Shown: positions 34,347 to 45,730, counted from the stretch's first letter. The stretch: DNA of 64,000 bases from Sepiola atlantica (GCA_963556195.1 OY744544.1:48760421-48824420), one strand, 5' to 3'. Numbers and translations are program-made. The notes: generated by a model not told the origin, from the sequence alone.

Positions 34347-34799
34347 TCAAAGTTGTAGAGTATTTAAAAGAAGTTAGTTTATTTGGTAGTTGTTGTAGTG
34401 TGAGAATTAACATGGAACTGCTATTTTTAACAAAATGTGATAACGGCTTTTATTCTTTCTTTTCAGGTGAGTTTTTCAGTATTTTACCTTGGTACTGCTG
34501 ATTTAGGGATGCTTTAAAATCAACAAAGGTATTTCAAAATTGACATCAATGAATTTATGGTAATACATTTATTCATTATTTGTATTAAGTTTGAACTTAT
34601 TTATATATAAAGTTGTAGTTCCTGCTTGTTTTTTTGTTTGTTTTTAGGGCTTTTGGAGATAACCATATATATTCTGAAACCACATTATTCAGGGTACTTG
34701 GATAAATATATGTCATTTTTATCAAAGGAGAAACAACATTACTGTTGGTTCTGCATTCACACTTGACATTCATAAAAGGGAAATACATTTTATTTATAA

Positions 34800-34990
34800 C
34801 TAGCAGGGTTACCCGGTGCTGCCCGGGGTAAAAGTGTAACATATTTCTATTAAAACGTCTATCTCTTTACCTCCCTCTATCCGTCTTTCTATATTTCTCT
34901 CTTCTCCCTCCCTGCTCGCCCCTCTCTCTATCCACCTCCTCTTTCTCCTCTGCCCAGACAATTCCTCTCTCTGGACATACACGCACATAC
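34800..34990 (-). mobile_element. Helitron-type 3' terminus (inverted)
   Basis: On the minus strand: GA-rich sequence, TTTTAATAGAAATATGTTAC, ACCCCGGGCAGCACCGGGT, AACCCTG, CTAG (34,800-34,803), then T. Same family as 4,950-5,108 and 19,610-19,774, in opposite orientation. Confidence 0.7.
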
Positions 34991-34999
34991 ACACAAACT

Positions 35000-36116
35000 C
35001 CTTTTTATAGATTCATCGAGGAATGAGTCAACATAAGGGAAGTAACTTCTTGATTTAAAAAAAAAAAAAAGAGAGAGTTACTTTCCTTTAGTTAGTACAT
35101 GAAATAGCTGGAAAACCAACCTCCCTGATGAAATCTGCACCAGTTTAGGGTCAGAGAATTGATAATTTTTTTCTAAATTTTAGATATCATTCATCCGGGG
35201 TAACACTGATCAAGAAAAATACCAACTTGGTGGGTGTTTGTTTTTCTAGTTTTCGACTTTTAACTAGACACACACACACACACCCACACACAGACACACA
35301 GACAGAGAGAGAGAGATATAACTGCCCTTTATATAATAGAAGATAACTTGAAAATGATATAAATTAAGAAATGAGAATAAAAATGTTAATAAAAGATTCA
35401 GGCCGTTATCGATTCATGAGAAACACCACATGTGCCTAAAGGGGTTTAAAGACTATATATTTACCAAACTTTATTTCAATTAATGTAAGTTTACTTACAC
35501 ACCGTCCCACCCAATTAATGCTGAGTATATTCTGATTCCCAAAATTATTTATTATATAATTAATAAAAAAAAAAGTAAATAGGTAATTATGAGCTTGTCA
35601 CAAAAGGACATAGGGTTCCTTATTCAATCCTAGACAATGCCGGCTCTTCCTACTCGTACTAGTAGTATAATATAAAAATGATTATAAGATATTTACAAAA
35701 TAGAAAAATATTTGTTTTTCTTTTTTTCTTCTTGAAATTACCAATTGCAGTGAATTTATATCTGTTAAGATGTTGAATTTGATTGTCTTTTTAAAAGACA
35801 TGTTTTGGACAAAAAGAAAAGAAGAAAACAATTAAAATAAGCAAAAACAAAGTGTATTGCATAATACATTAACATTTGTTTATTACAAGAACCAGGGTTA
35901 TACTTATCATATTTTTCCAGAAAAGGTTAATAACACCCCCTCACTTCAAAATAAGTATCATAATACTCATGGAAAATTAGTAGTTCGCCTCTATTTTATA
36001 TTGCTTTTTTGACCCTCCTCAATAAAAACATTTGTTCCTGACATTTTATACAAATCTAAGTACGACAAAAGGTTCTACTTTCATATTTTTGGTGATAAAA
36101 GCATTTTTAGTGATTA
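35000..36116. other. No recognised gene
   Basis: Holds a CA-rich microsatellite (about 35,269-35,302), a copy of the 12-kb dispersed repeat (35,430-35,662, ending CTAG then T) and AT-rich filler. Confidence 0.55.
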
Positions 36117-36127
36117 GGCCCATTCCG

Positions 36128-36143
36128 GGTCACGTACGTGACC
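36128..36143. repeat. 16-bp palindrome, left TIR
   Basis: GGTCACGTACGTGACC, self-complementary over its full length. Related sites inside the element are 36,309-36,322 (GTCACATACGTGAT), 36,498-36,512 (GGTTACGTATGTGAC) and 36,521-36,536 (GGTCACGTACATGACG). These may be protein-binding sites; this is inference. Confidence 0.95.
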
Positions 36144-36699
36144 ATTCAGACGCATTTTTTCAACTTTGACATATTACTGTGTCTACAATACATACTTTCT
36201 AATCAAAATATGTGTCTTACAACAAACTTCAATCATTTCTCTGTCTAAATAACTTTAGTTTTCATTGATTTGAACAAATCTTCATACTTAAAATGCTTAC
36301 TAGATTGAGTCACATACGTGATGCCACCACAAATGAGCATTTTGAAATTTTACTTTATGTCAGCAATTTTCTGTGAATTATCAAGGTTCTACAAAAGGAA
36401 ATAACCATTTTCCAAAGGGAAATATGTGTAAATTTTAACTCGCAAAAATTTCAAGTCTCTGTACATCTCCAATCAAGCACAAATTGGGTTTGAGTTGGGT
36501 TACGTATGTGACAAATTTTGGGTCACGTACATGACGGTCTGAATTGCAAGCTAGAAAAGTTGATTTAGCTTGACAATATCATGCTACTGTTTATTTACTG
36601 TTGTAACCATTGAGAATATTTGATTTTAGAGTTATGTCTCCTGCTTTTTTTCCCTTATTTAAGAGTGATATCCCTTCGTAACTTCCTTTTTCAACCAAG

Positions 36700-37437
36700 A
36701 TGGCTGACTGTCAACAAGCGTGTGTCTCTGCTCCAGCAAAAAGAAAAAGGCTTACATCAGCAGAAAAGATGAGAAATCTCAGAGCAAGAAGAAAACTGTT
36801 AGATCCAAATTTTCAACAGAAAGAAAATATAAGATTGAAAGCTGTCAAGGCAAATACAGTAAATGCAATGACTAATCTTGAACTTGCAGAGTACAAGAAG
36901 AAAAGTCGAGACAGGAAGAGAAAGTCGCGGCTTCTTAAAGCAAATGCAGAAAAGCCACCTACTACAGCTACTAGTACACAAAGTAAATCCTATAGATAGC
37001 CACAATCGTATGGGAGGGCTGTCAGAAAGGCTGAGAGGGTTTTTCCTTCCAGTCCTCGAAAACAAAAAGCTGTAGTGTGGGGGGTGGCAAAATGTATTGG
37101 AGAAAGTTTGGCCACAAAGGCCGAAAACAATTTAAGAACCTATGGAAATCGATTGTCAGAAGATACTGGAAGAACGGTCCAGGATTTTAAAAAAATTATG
37201 GACATTGTGTATACGAGTCCAGGCATAAAAACAATGGCTGTGTGGGAAAATGGAGAGAAAAGGACAGAGCCTAGACTTTACCTGCAAATGTATTTAAAAG
37301 AAGCATATGCTTTGTTCAAAAACACTCACCCAGATATCACTATTTGTTTCTCCAGTTTTTGTACACTGAGGCCAGAAAATGTACTTACAATGAAGAACTT
37401 TCTTAATGAACAATGCAATGTAATTCAGATTCAATGA
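36700..37437 (+). pseudogene. Transposon-borne protein with one in-frame TAG
   Basis: The frame starts at ATG 36,700 and stays open to 37,437 except for TAG at 36,997-36,999, giving 99 codons plus 145 codons in one frame. The N-terminal third is very basic (KRKRLTSAEKMRNLRARRKL; KKSRDRKRKSRLLKA), likely DNA-binding. The second part has RKQKAVVWGVAKCIG, then IVYTSPGIKTMAVWENGEKR, and ends with FSSFCTLRPENVL. From memory, proteins with this basic head and a C-x-LRP-x-NV motif occur in many animal genomes, usually as much longer repeat-encoded proteins. I cannot name the family with confidence. The stop after EQCN suggests C-terminal truncation. Likely the DNA-binding end of the transposase. Confidence 0.7.
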
Positions 37438-37695
37438 AGTTAATCTTATTTTAAATGTGCTATTTTTTTTTTTGTCAGAATTGACACTGATATTATCGTG
37501 CATTTATACGGTACACATTTTGTTATTTGAGTATGTACATTAGTTTATTTTGTCAAGGACTGACAATTTGTTCATCAATTCTATCTTTATTAGCAAGTTC
37601 ATTAAAGATTTATAATAAAACACATGGTTTTGATTAGAAAGAGTTTATTCTGAGCAAAGTATTCTCACAAGTTAAAAAAATGCATCTGAATGGTC

Positions 37696-37711
37696 GGTCA
37701 CGTACGTGACC
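37696..37711. repeat. 16-bp palindrome, right TIR
   Basis: Second perfect GGTCACGTACGTGACC, mirror-placed relative to the left TIR. Confidence 0.95.
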
Positions 37712-37818
37712 GAGACTGGGCCTTTATGAATACAGAGTTTTATGAATATTTGAATGCTCAAATTAATTCCAGCCAAGATTGTTAACAGGCAAACTAAAAA
37801 AAATGCTTGAAAATACAT

Positions 37819-38015
37819 GTCACATACGTGACCGGGTCACGTACGTGACAGAATTATGTATGTGCTTTTTTCTAAAGCAATTAGTTGTAGCTACTTGATA
37901 TTTTGGCTCAAGGATGGTATCAGTATACTTGCTTTGTAAAAAAAATTTGAAGTGTCTATTCCATAAACTTTTTATGCTAGCAAAACTTATATCTCTGACG
38001 GGTCATGTACGTGAC
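37819..38015. repeat. Palindrome copies outside the transposon
   Basis: GTCACATACGTGACC (37,819-37,833), GGTCACGTACGTGAC (37,835-37,849) and GGTCATGTACGTGAC (38,001-38,015) lie beyond the inferred right end. Either a second, older copy abuts this one, or the true element is larger. Confidence 0.85.
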
Positions 38016-38329
38016 TGAGCAAAGTAACCTTTCAATTATCACATATAAGAGGTATTGCTCTGTAAAAATACCTCTATCTTATTGATGTACACTCAGATAA
38101 ATGTCTGAACTTATGTATGAATGCTGTTTAAGAGATTTTTGAAGCTTTTATATACCCAAATCCCCCAAAAAGAGTGAAAAAAGATGTATTTATACGGCAG
38201 AGGTTTGATGGTTTTCAGATGTATAAAAAAATAAAACGTTAAAAAGCACTCCAAGGCCAAAAAGAGATACTTCAACCTTTCTAGTTTTCATAAAAATAAG
38301 TGCCACTCATGAATTCTTAAAAAAAAATT

Positions 38330-38828
38330 ACACCATCATAGGACCACTTTTGATAGAATGGGCCATTAGATGATAGGTCTGAAAAAGTGTCAGAATGAAG
38401 AAAACCATTTGTAAAGTTAGCCGTGTCTGGAAGTATCTGACTGGAATTGAATATTGAATAAGAAAAGGATCACTATCTTCCATGAAAAACACCAACATCT
38501 CCACTAAAGTATAAATCAACTTTTTTCAAAGGGAACACTGGAATATAAAGAGTTGTTCAGCAGGTTGGCTTTTGTCAAAATCAGAATGTGGTATCCTGGA
38601 GTTTCATCTCGTCTAGCCGCTTCTAGCAAAGGACGAGAACAAAAAATCTAATCGGGAACTGATTTGTCTCTTCCCACCAACGAGGTGAGTGGAAATCAGT
38701 AGGCTTCGAGTGCGCTAATCACCTGTTTATCAATATGCCTGTTTATGCTGACCAAACTAAAACTCAACATAATGTAAGAGATTGTGCGTACATACAAATA
38801 AAATAGATCTGTCATGCAACTGCTACAC
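38330..38828 (-). mobile_element. LTR-like repeat, copy 1
   Basis: On the minus strand it begins TGTAGCAGTTGCATGACAG. It shares the blocks GATTTCCACTCACCTCG-like, CCAGTGTTCCCTTTGAAA-like and GGAGATGTTGG-like sequence with 40,000-40,487 and 61,670-62,161. A TGTAGCAGT start in all three copies and roughly 450-500 bp length suggest solo LTRs. The left boundary is approximate and no coding sequence is attached. Confidence 0.55.
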
Positions 38829-39999
38829 ATTTGTAGATGCCATTATATATGGCAATGAACAAGGAAAATACATTTTCTGACATCATACTGGATCATGTCT
38901 AAAATTTATTCTGGACCTTGATTCGATATCTTAGCTTGGATATGATTGAGAAAAACATTTAAGAATTAAAAATAATTTTATTTTCTTGCATTTTCTTTTT
39001 TCATTTTGTTAAAATTATTCAATAAAAACTAATCATTTTCTTTAAAATACATTTTTAATTGCTATTTTTAGTAGAAAATATGTAATTTTGTTTTCATAAA
39101 ACAATACAGTAAATTTTTTCAACCCACTGATCTGGTATAAAAATTTGAAAAATTATTTTTGGGATTGTTACCTATTAGAACTTTTGTCATCAAAAGTGCT
39201 TTTATAAGCACATTTTTACAATGAATTTAGTCACATAGTAAACAAACTGTGCACACTTTAAAATTAAAAAAATATACATTTACACATTTTGAATATTCAG
39301 AATATGACGTGTTTAATAAATTAATTGAAAAAAAATTGAAAAATTAATTCTTCTAATAGAAAATTTGTTTAGTATTAATTTTAAGGGAATCTTTAAGAAT
39401 ACACTTGGTTCTATTTCAAAATCAACTATTGATAAATTATATTTTATGTTTTTTGTTTTGTTTTAAGAAAGTGCATAGTCCTCTACATTGGCTATTTAAA
39501 ATTTTTTCTTAAGACATTTTGGCTCTTTTCCAAATGCCTTTATTTTATTTAGTTAGCCTTGTTATCCCTTGAAGAAGTCTATGCTCAACTTATTTTTTTT
39601 GTCAAAATTATGTATGCTTAAATGTTTTAATATATGAACATGTTCAAAATTCAAAATAATCTCTCACATACCAATTGTATATTTTTATATTAATTTAATA
39701 ATTTTATTAAATTGAAAGTGGATGGTAAAAACAAATCTTTAAATTCTCTCCAATAATGATCTTAATGTTTTGGTTTCATAAATTCATTGAATCAAATTAA
39801 ATATTTGATAAGAAAATGATAACAATAAAATTAAAAGGTGGACTTCACTCTCTCCCATACAGTCTATAATTTAAAACAATTTTTTTACTGACGCAAAATT
39901 GTCAGATCATATATTTTAGAAAAAAAATAAAAATAGAAGGGTGTGTATGTTGGATAATTTGCGATGTAAGTTTATCGTCAAATGATACCAAAGAATTTA
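38829..39999. other. AT-rich interval between LTR-like copies 1 and 2
   Basis: No coding sequence recognised. Because copies 1 and 2 are in the same orientation, this 1.2 kb could be the interior of a small non-autonomous LTR element, but no primer site or polypurine tract was recognised. Confidence 0.4.
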
Positions 40000-40487
40000 G
40001 ATTTTTGATAGAGAGGTTATGTGATTGGATGGTTAGGAAGAAAATCAGGATGAAGAACCTAACTTAGTAGAGTTAGTTGTATCTGGCCGCATCTGACTGA
40101 ACTAGAATATTGAACAAGAAAAGAGGTCACAATCTTCCATAAATAAGACCACATCTCCACAACTAAATAGGTATCAACTTTTATTCAAGGGAACACTGGA
40201 ACACAATGAAAATTGTTTGGTAGGCTGGCTTTTGTCGATAAACTAATGCTGTATTCTGGAGTTCCATTCTAGCCGGCCGCTTATAGTTAAATGGCAAGCA
40301 CAGGATAACATCCTATCAAGAGGCGATCAAAACTGGAACCGATTTGTATTTTCCCACTGACGAGCTGGACGGAAATCAGTAGGTTTCGAATGTGCATGTC
40401 AGTGGTGCGCTAATTGCCTGTTTATCAATACACCAACCAAATCACAACTTGACATATAAAAAAAAAATATCTCATGTAACTGCTACA
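40000..40487 (-). mobile_element. LTR-like repeat, copy 2
   Basis: On the minus strand it begins TGTAGCAGTTACATGAGAT at about 40,487 and shows the same block order as copy 1, with an extra segment near 40,285-40,330 (TAAATGGCAAGCACAGGATA) shared in part with copy 3. Confidence 0.6.
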
Positions 40488-41001
40488 AATTCTTCACCAC
40501 CCATCTAAAAATGTTTACTTCACTCTTTTTTTTAATTTCCAGATTACTATATCGATTTTTTTTTTTATTCAAAGGCATTACTGTTCAATCTTTAGTTTTC
40601 TATGTAAGGTTAGCGTAAAATGATCCATCTGGTTTGAAATTCTAAGAAAGCATTTGTAAACTGGATTTTTTAGCTAAAGACCAGTCTAAGAAAATGGAGA
40701 TCATTTTTACGTTACACTTAAATAAATTAATAGTATTCCAAAGAATTTTATAACTTTGAAAACTGTTAAACAATTAGTTTATAATTTATAATGTTTATTT
40801 AAAATTGAATTATGACAACTTGCAGCAAAGCAAGATTTTTTTTTTTTGTTTACTGTTCATAATTCAAATGTAAAGAAAATGATAAAACAAAAATTTCTTT
40901 CAGCATCCGTTTCTCCATCATTTGTTACGATGTTGCCTTCTTCTAGATTATTGTTTTCATACTAAATATGTATGGTACTGTCCTTTTTGTATATATATAT
41001 A

Positions 41002-41085
41002 TTTTCAATAATGTTACTTTTAAGTAAAAGCAACAATAATAGTATTTAAAATGTAATCTTGTTTTGAACAGAATGTGTAACACTC
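41002..41085 (+). repeat. Dispersed repeat B, copy 1
   Basis: TTTAAGTAAAAGCAACAATA through GTTTTGAACAGAATGTGTAA to CACTC is found inverted at 50,061-50,145, nearly identical over about 84 bp. Confidence 0.85.
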
Positions 41086-41455
41086 CAACTTACATTGCTA
41101 TGTCTACTACCGTTACTACTACTACTATAGTACTCTTAAAGAGTTAGTTATTTTATTAATGACTTATTTATTAATTTTTTGTTTTTTGTGTGTAAATATT
41201 AAAAAACATGTTAATCAAATAAAACTAATAATATTTATATTCAAACTGTAAAAATGCTTGGTTATTCATTAACTTCTAAATATACTTAATTTAACTAACT
41301 AATTAAATGACAGTTAATTCTCAATTTATTGCTTTCTTTTAAGATTTATCCACACAATTTTAATATATATGAAAAATAAAATCCAAGTATTCGAAATCTA
41401 TAATATTCAGGAATTATTAAAATCAGTTAAAAAAGTCAATTAATCGTATAGTACC

Positions 41456-41978
41456 CTGGATGTTCTTCTCCTAATGGACCCATGGTGCAACGGATAAAGT
41501 GCTAACTATTACTAACTAGTTCTAAGTGACAGTTTCTAGAGGTTGAAGGCAATATTAAAAATATAACTAAGAATTACTTAGATTTTACCCGGGCATGGAC
41601 AGAACGAGAGCTGTCTATCCCTGTGAATTAAATAAAGGGTTTCATTCGAAATTCCATACAGATGCCCAACTTCGACACATTTAAAAAAAAGTCAGAGATT
41701 AGATCAACCGAAAGTAGAAAATAAGATCTAAAATGAGAACAGTAGTCTGAATAAAACAATAATATAAATTATCAATTCTCATTGCAAAAATTCCCCCAAA
41801 ACAAGTTTAATGGTTGCGACAAAAATGTTAATTTATGACTGAGTTACTTTAGAATTATGGCCATCTCAAATAAATGCCATTCGGGAAGAGGAGAAGCCAT
41901 TCTGTAAAATGCAACTATCAGGTTAACAATAAGGGTAAATGATGAGTTTGAAGGGTTAAACAGTTTCTTCATAGGCGG

Positions 41979-42019
<41 letters not shown>

Positions 42020-42078
42020 GACATTAAGAACATTTTGGAGTTAAAATCAACTTAGTATTATGTAATAATAGGGGAAAA
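41456..42078 (+). mobile_element. tRNA-headed SINE-like element, copy 1
   Basis: Starts CTGGATGTTCTT, then a tRNA-like head TGGACCCATGGTGCAACGGA with an A box TGGTGCAACGG (41,483-41,493). The body matches the inverted copy at 55,141-55,769, including GACAGAACGAGAGCTGTCTA, a TA microsatellite (about 41,979-42,017) and TTAAGAACATTTTGGAGTTA. The B box region is deleted (GAGGTTGAAGGCAATATT), so this copy lacks a complete internal pol III promoter. Confidence 0.75.
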
Positions 42079-43500
42079 AAGACATTTTAATACTTTTTTC
42101 GTCTTGAGTGATACAAAAGAAAATCATGGTGGCATCCCGTAAGACTCCATTTTGTGAAAATCACATATCTTGTATATTTACACATTTAAAACATATTTTT
42201 CTTCAGGTTACATGCATTGTACTAAATAAATTTTAAGTCGAAATTCTTCCTCATTAAATATTATTTAAAAATAACAACATGAAACCATTTTTATCGCCTA
42301 TACACAATTTTTTTTTCGCATTATGTTTACCCCTTTGAACTCCTCATTTCCCTTAATAAGTGCATTTTTCATGGTGTGTGCAGTTGATTTTATGTCACAC
42401 TATAAGTTTCTTCTAGCAGTTTCAATGCTGTGTGGAGGTATTTTTAAGAAATGAAAACATTAAGGAAGTCTTATTTATGGAAGTAATTATTAGTTAGGAG
42501 TCAAGTTACTGATGAGCAATCTAAAAGAAAGTTGAAAAGCATGCTAGTAAGTGGTAAAATAGCATACGTAGAAGTAGCATCGTAGAGTTTGGATGGAAGT
42601 GAATTTCTCCAATAAACTGCAGAACAAGTTTTAACATCATTTTTTAATTGATTTAAACTAAAATTGACAGTTTTCTTCTTTCACAAGTTACTTTCTACTT
42701 TTTTAATAATTACAATTGTTTTATTCATAATTAATACGATTCGTTTGTTGATTGATTGTATTATTTTATTACCTACTAGCTGTATCTACCCAATGTTGCC
42801 CGGGAGTTTTTAATTTCATTTATGTTTTGTTTTACTAACATTTTTTAAAATAGTATTTTAAAAGTGAAATTTAATTAAGATCTCATTTTGTCATTAAATT
42901 ATTATTCAAACCAAATTTTTCTAAAACTATTACTAATTTTGTTAAAGTAATGTTGTTTTAATAATTTTATAAATAAATTATAAAATTATTTGATGTAAAT
43001 AGCTTCCAAAACTTTTAATACATGAGGATTTGCTAAAAAAATTTCAGCCTGAAATAACTGTATTTGACACTTTAAATGTTTCCACATTCTTTTCAAATTT
43101 TGAAAGGTGTGTCTGATTTATTTACGAAATACCAAAATACACTTTTGTGGATTTGATTTTGTAATTAAATTATATTTTTAAATAGGATTTTTCAAAAAGT
43201 TTTTTTTTATGCTATTGGATTTTTGATTTTGATAAATAGTTAATAATAATAGTTAATAATAATAATAATAATAATAATAGTAAATAAAAAAAATGTGTAA
43301 ATCACGTAGATGTGAAGAAAACACACACATACACAATTTTATTAATCAAGAGATCTATTGTAAATATTGGATAAGTAAAACTAAATAAGTAAAAATTTAT
43401 TAAATTTAATGTTTAAGTCAAATGCATCTACACAGGAGAAATGAAGAAGCCTCTGCTATTTTGAAGCATAATTTACAAAAGAACAAATAAATGTTTAGTT
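42079..43500. other. No recognised gene
   Basis: Apart from the Helitron-type end at 42,776 and TAA/AAT trinucleotide repeats near 43,245-43,280, no feature is supported. An inverted echo of the SINE-like body (TTTACCCCTTTGAACTCCTC) occurs near 42,328. Confidence 0.5.
42776..42870 (-). mobile_element. Helitron-type 3' terminus
   Basis: On the minus strand: ACTCCCGGGCAACATTGGGT, AGATACAG, CTAG (42,776-42,779), then T. The hairpin is partly decayed. The upstream sequence differs from the 5-kb family. Confidence 0.5.
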
Positions 43501-43750
43501 TTTTTGTTTCTTCATCTAGACTTTGACATTGCTGGACAATGTCATAATGGACATGGCATTGCCTCAGAAGGTAGCTAGGGATCATCGAAGTGGTCACTCA
43601 GGGCTCATTCCTCTAATATCTTGTATGAATCTACCAGTATCGAGACAGAGGACATGTAGCGTTTTGATTGCAATTAACTGAAATACAGTCAGTCAGAGAA
43701 CTGTACTTACTACTTTTTCTTGTTTTGGTGAATTGAACTGCAGTGCCAGG

Positions 43751-43761
43751 GTTGACAGTAG
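43751..43761 (+). repeat. Left target-site duplication of the LINE
   Basis: GTTGACAGTAG here and GTTGACAGCAG at 49,542-49,552, one difference in 11, immediately outside the element ends. Confidence 0.8.
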
Positions 43762-44269
43762 TTGCCCTGTCGGCAGGGCCGCGAATTCGCCGACTGCAAC
43801 CCCATGCAGAGGGGTAAAACCACCTGTTTGCCGTGGGTGGCGACCCGTGACGTCTTAGGACGGGATCCTGGTGGCTGAGCGGTCCGTGGCCTGGTTGCCT
43901 AAATGGTCACGTGACCTGCAACACTCCACTTCGGCCCTGTCTTCGGCTAGATGTGTCTTTCCCTAGCACTTATTATTTTTTTTCCAACTTACCCGATCGT
44001 TTCCAATAATAAAATTGATCAACTACATAAAGTTATCAATACTCATTCCAGTTTATAAGTGCTAGAAGGCGGTGGCAAGGGTCAATCAACTTGTGAGACA
44101 TGACCGCAACATGGCTGTGTGCCCCGGACGTTTCACTATTAGTGATTAGAGTATACCATTCCTGTAGCCCTGTCTTGTCAAGGCGATTGGGTTTCTCCCG
44201 TGGCAATTCCCATAGTGGGCTCCGTGGTGGGTGGGGAGCAGGAATGGTGAATCAAAACCAAACAAACTT
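43762..44269 (+). promoter_or_regulatory. LINE 5' UTR / internal promoter region
   Basis: GC-rich compared with all neighbours. It contains GTGGCTGAGCGGT at 43,871-43,883, which fits a tRNA Ser/Leu-type A box (TGGCTGAGCGG); no B box is evident. Internal promoters in 5' UTRs are the rule for this LINE class, but the position of the promoter is not shown by sequence alone. Confidence 0.4.
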
Positions 44270-45727
44270 ATGGCTCCTAACAGAACCACAAAACGAGTCC
44301 ATAGAGACCCTAGTTCAGAAAGAGAAGAAGAAAGAAGTGACCAAATAAATTCCAGAGATTTATTGTCCTGGAAGCTCTGGATGAACCAAAACTATCAGCA
44401 GTATCTCCATTCCTAATCGAAAAAATAATTTTGTCTCATATGACGCCAAAAAATGTAAAAAAACTGGCCAACGGTAATATCCTGGTTGAGGTAGAAAAAA
44501 AAAGATATGCGGATTTTTTGCTGGGCATGAAAATGTTCCATAACCAAAAAATAAAAGCTTATGCACACCAGTACCTAAATGTTTCCAAAGGAGTGATAAG
44601 GAGCCAAGAACTCTCCTTATGCACTTTAGATGAAATAAAAAAGGAGCTGAAGTCTCAAGGGGTAACCGAAGCTAAAAGAATCTCTATAAAAAGAGATAAC
44701 CAAACCATAGAAATGAATACCTATGTGATGACTTTTGATACACCTACCATACCTCCAAAAATCAAGATAGGCTATACTATCAAAAAGGTCGAGCAGTACA
44801 TCCCAAATTCTCTTCGGTGCTACAGGTGCCAGAAATATGGACATCATGAAACCAAATGCAACGGCAGGCAAACATGTGGGAAATGTGGAGAGAAGGACCC
44901 TGACCACTCTATGGATGAGTGTAAGGGAACTCACACATGTGCAAACTGTGATGTTGACCACTTAGTTTATGCAAAGATCTGCGAAAAGTGGAAAAGAGAA
45001 AAGGAATTATTAACTGTCAAGTATACAAGAGGCATTTCTTTTCAGGAAGCAAGGAAGATGGTTGACATAACTAGAGGGAAGACATATTCTCAGGTTGTCC
45101 CCAGTAGTAAACAAAGAAGAAAACAAATATAAAAAACTGATAGAACGGTTACTTCAGCTGGGACCGGGAGACTGGCCAGCTTTTCAAAATACACTCAGAA
45201 AAGAGTACGAAGAACCTAAATTTAGAGCTCAAAAACAAGTGAAACCCAGACCTCCTCCTTAACCGGTTGCCGCTAAAAAACAACAGGCGGAACCCAGACC
45301 TCCTACTCAACCGATTGCGGTTGCCGTTCAAAAAGAGGCAGAACCCTGTGAAGAGAATATTTGGAGTAAAACCCCTATTCAACCGGTTACCCAGGTAGAT
45401 TTGAATGAAGAAAAGATCTGGTTTCTACCCTCTCAACTGGGTTACCCCATTCCAGATGACCCACCACAGATCAAACCAAACCAAACACCTGAAACTACTA
45501 TGAAAGAGAAAGGAATCCAAAAAGATCCTCAAAAAAAGTCTCCAGATAAAAATCCTGAACTTGAGAAAAAAAAGGAAAAATCACCTCGGAAGCCAAAGCC
45601 AAAAATCCGAGTCAATTCGACTCAAAACAGATTCGAGGCTCTGGACAACATGATGGAGACAGAGGAGGAAAACACGGAAAAAACCAAACCAAAAACTAAA
45701 CAGAAAGCCCCCCCAATCAAAATCTAA
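44270..45727 (+). pseudogene. LINE ORF1 (CCHC nucleic-acid-binding protein)
   Basis: The frame opens at ATG 44,270 (MAPNRTTKRVHRD), shifts near 44,341 and continues as FIVLEALDEPKLSAVSPF to 45,132. Residues near 44,816-44,990 give CYRCQKYGHHETKC, CGKCGEKDPDHSMDEC and CANCDVDHLVYAKIC, three zinc-knuckle-like CCHC modules. After more breaks, 45,401-45,727 is a lysine/proline-rich tail with RFEALDNMMETEEE. It would bind element RNA. The final TAA is three bases before the ORF2 ATG. Confidence 0.85.
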
Positions 45728-45730
45728 ACC

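Larger units (their letters stand above)
36117..37722 (+). mobile_element. DNA transposon with palindrome-bearing TIRs
   Basis: The left end is GGCCCATTCCGGGTCACGTA and continues CGTGACCATTCAGACGCATT. The right end, reverse complemented, is GGCCCAGTCTCGGTCACGTA and continues CGTGACC, a 4-bp insertion, then ATTCAGATGCATT. Similarity extends about 120 bp inward, including TTTCTAATCAAAA and ATGTGT. The perfect 16-bp palindrome GGTCACGTACGTGACC is at 36,128-36,143 and 37,696-37,711. The element is 1,606 bp and encloses one plus-strand reading frame (36,700-37,437). I could not identify a target duplication. I do not recognise the superfamily. Confidence 0.8.

Noticed and set aside
36128..37711. 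Palindromes as E-box (CACGTG) sites
   Set aside because: The core is CACGTACGTG, without a CACGTG hexamer; placement in both TIRs points to an element-specific role.
44100..44416. Two overlapping frames upstream of LINE ORF1 as separate genes
   Set aside because: They cover the 5' UTR and the frameshifted start of ORF1.
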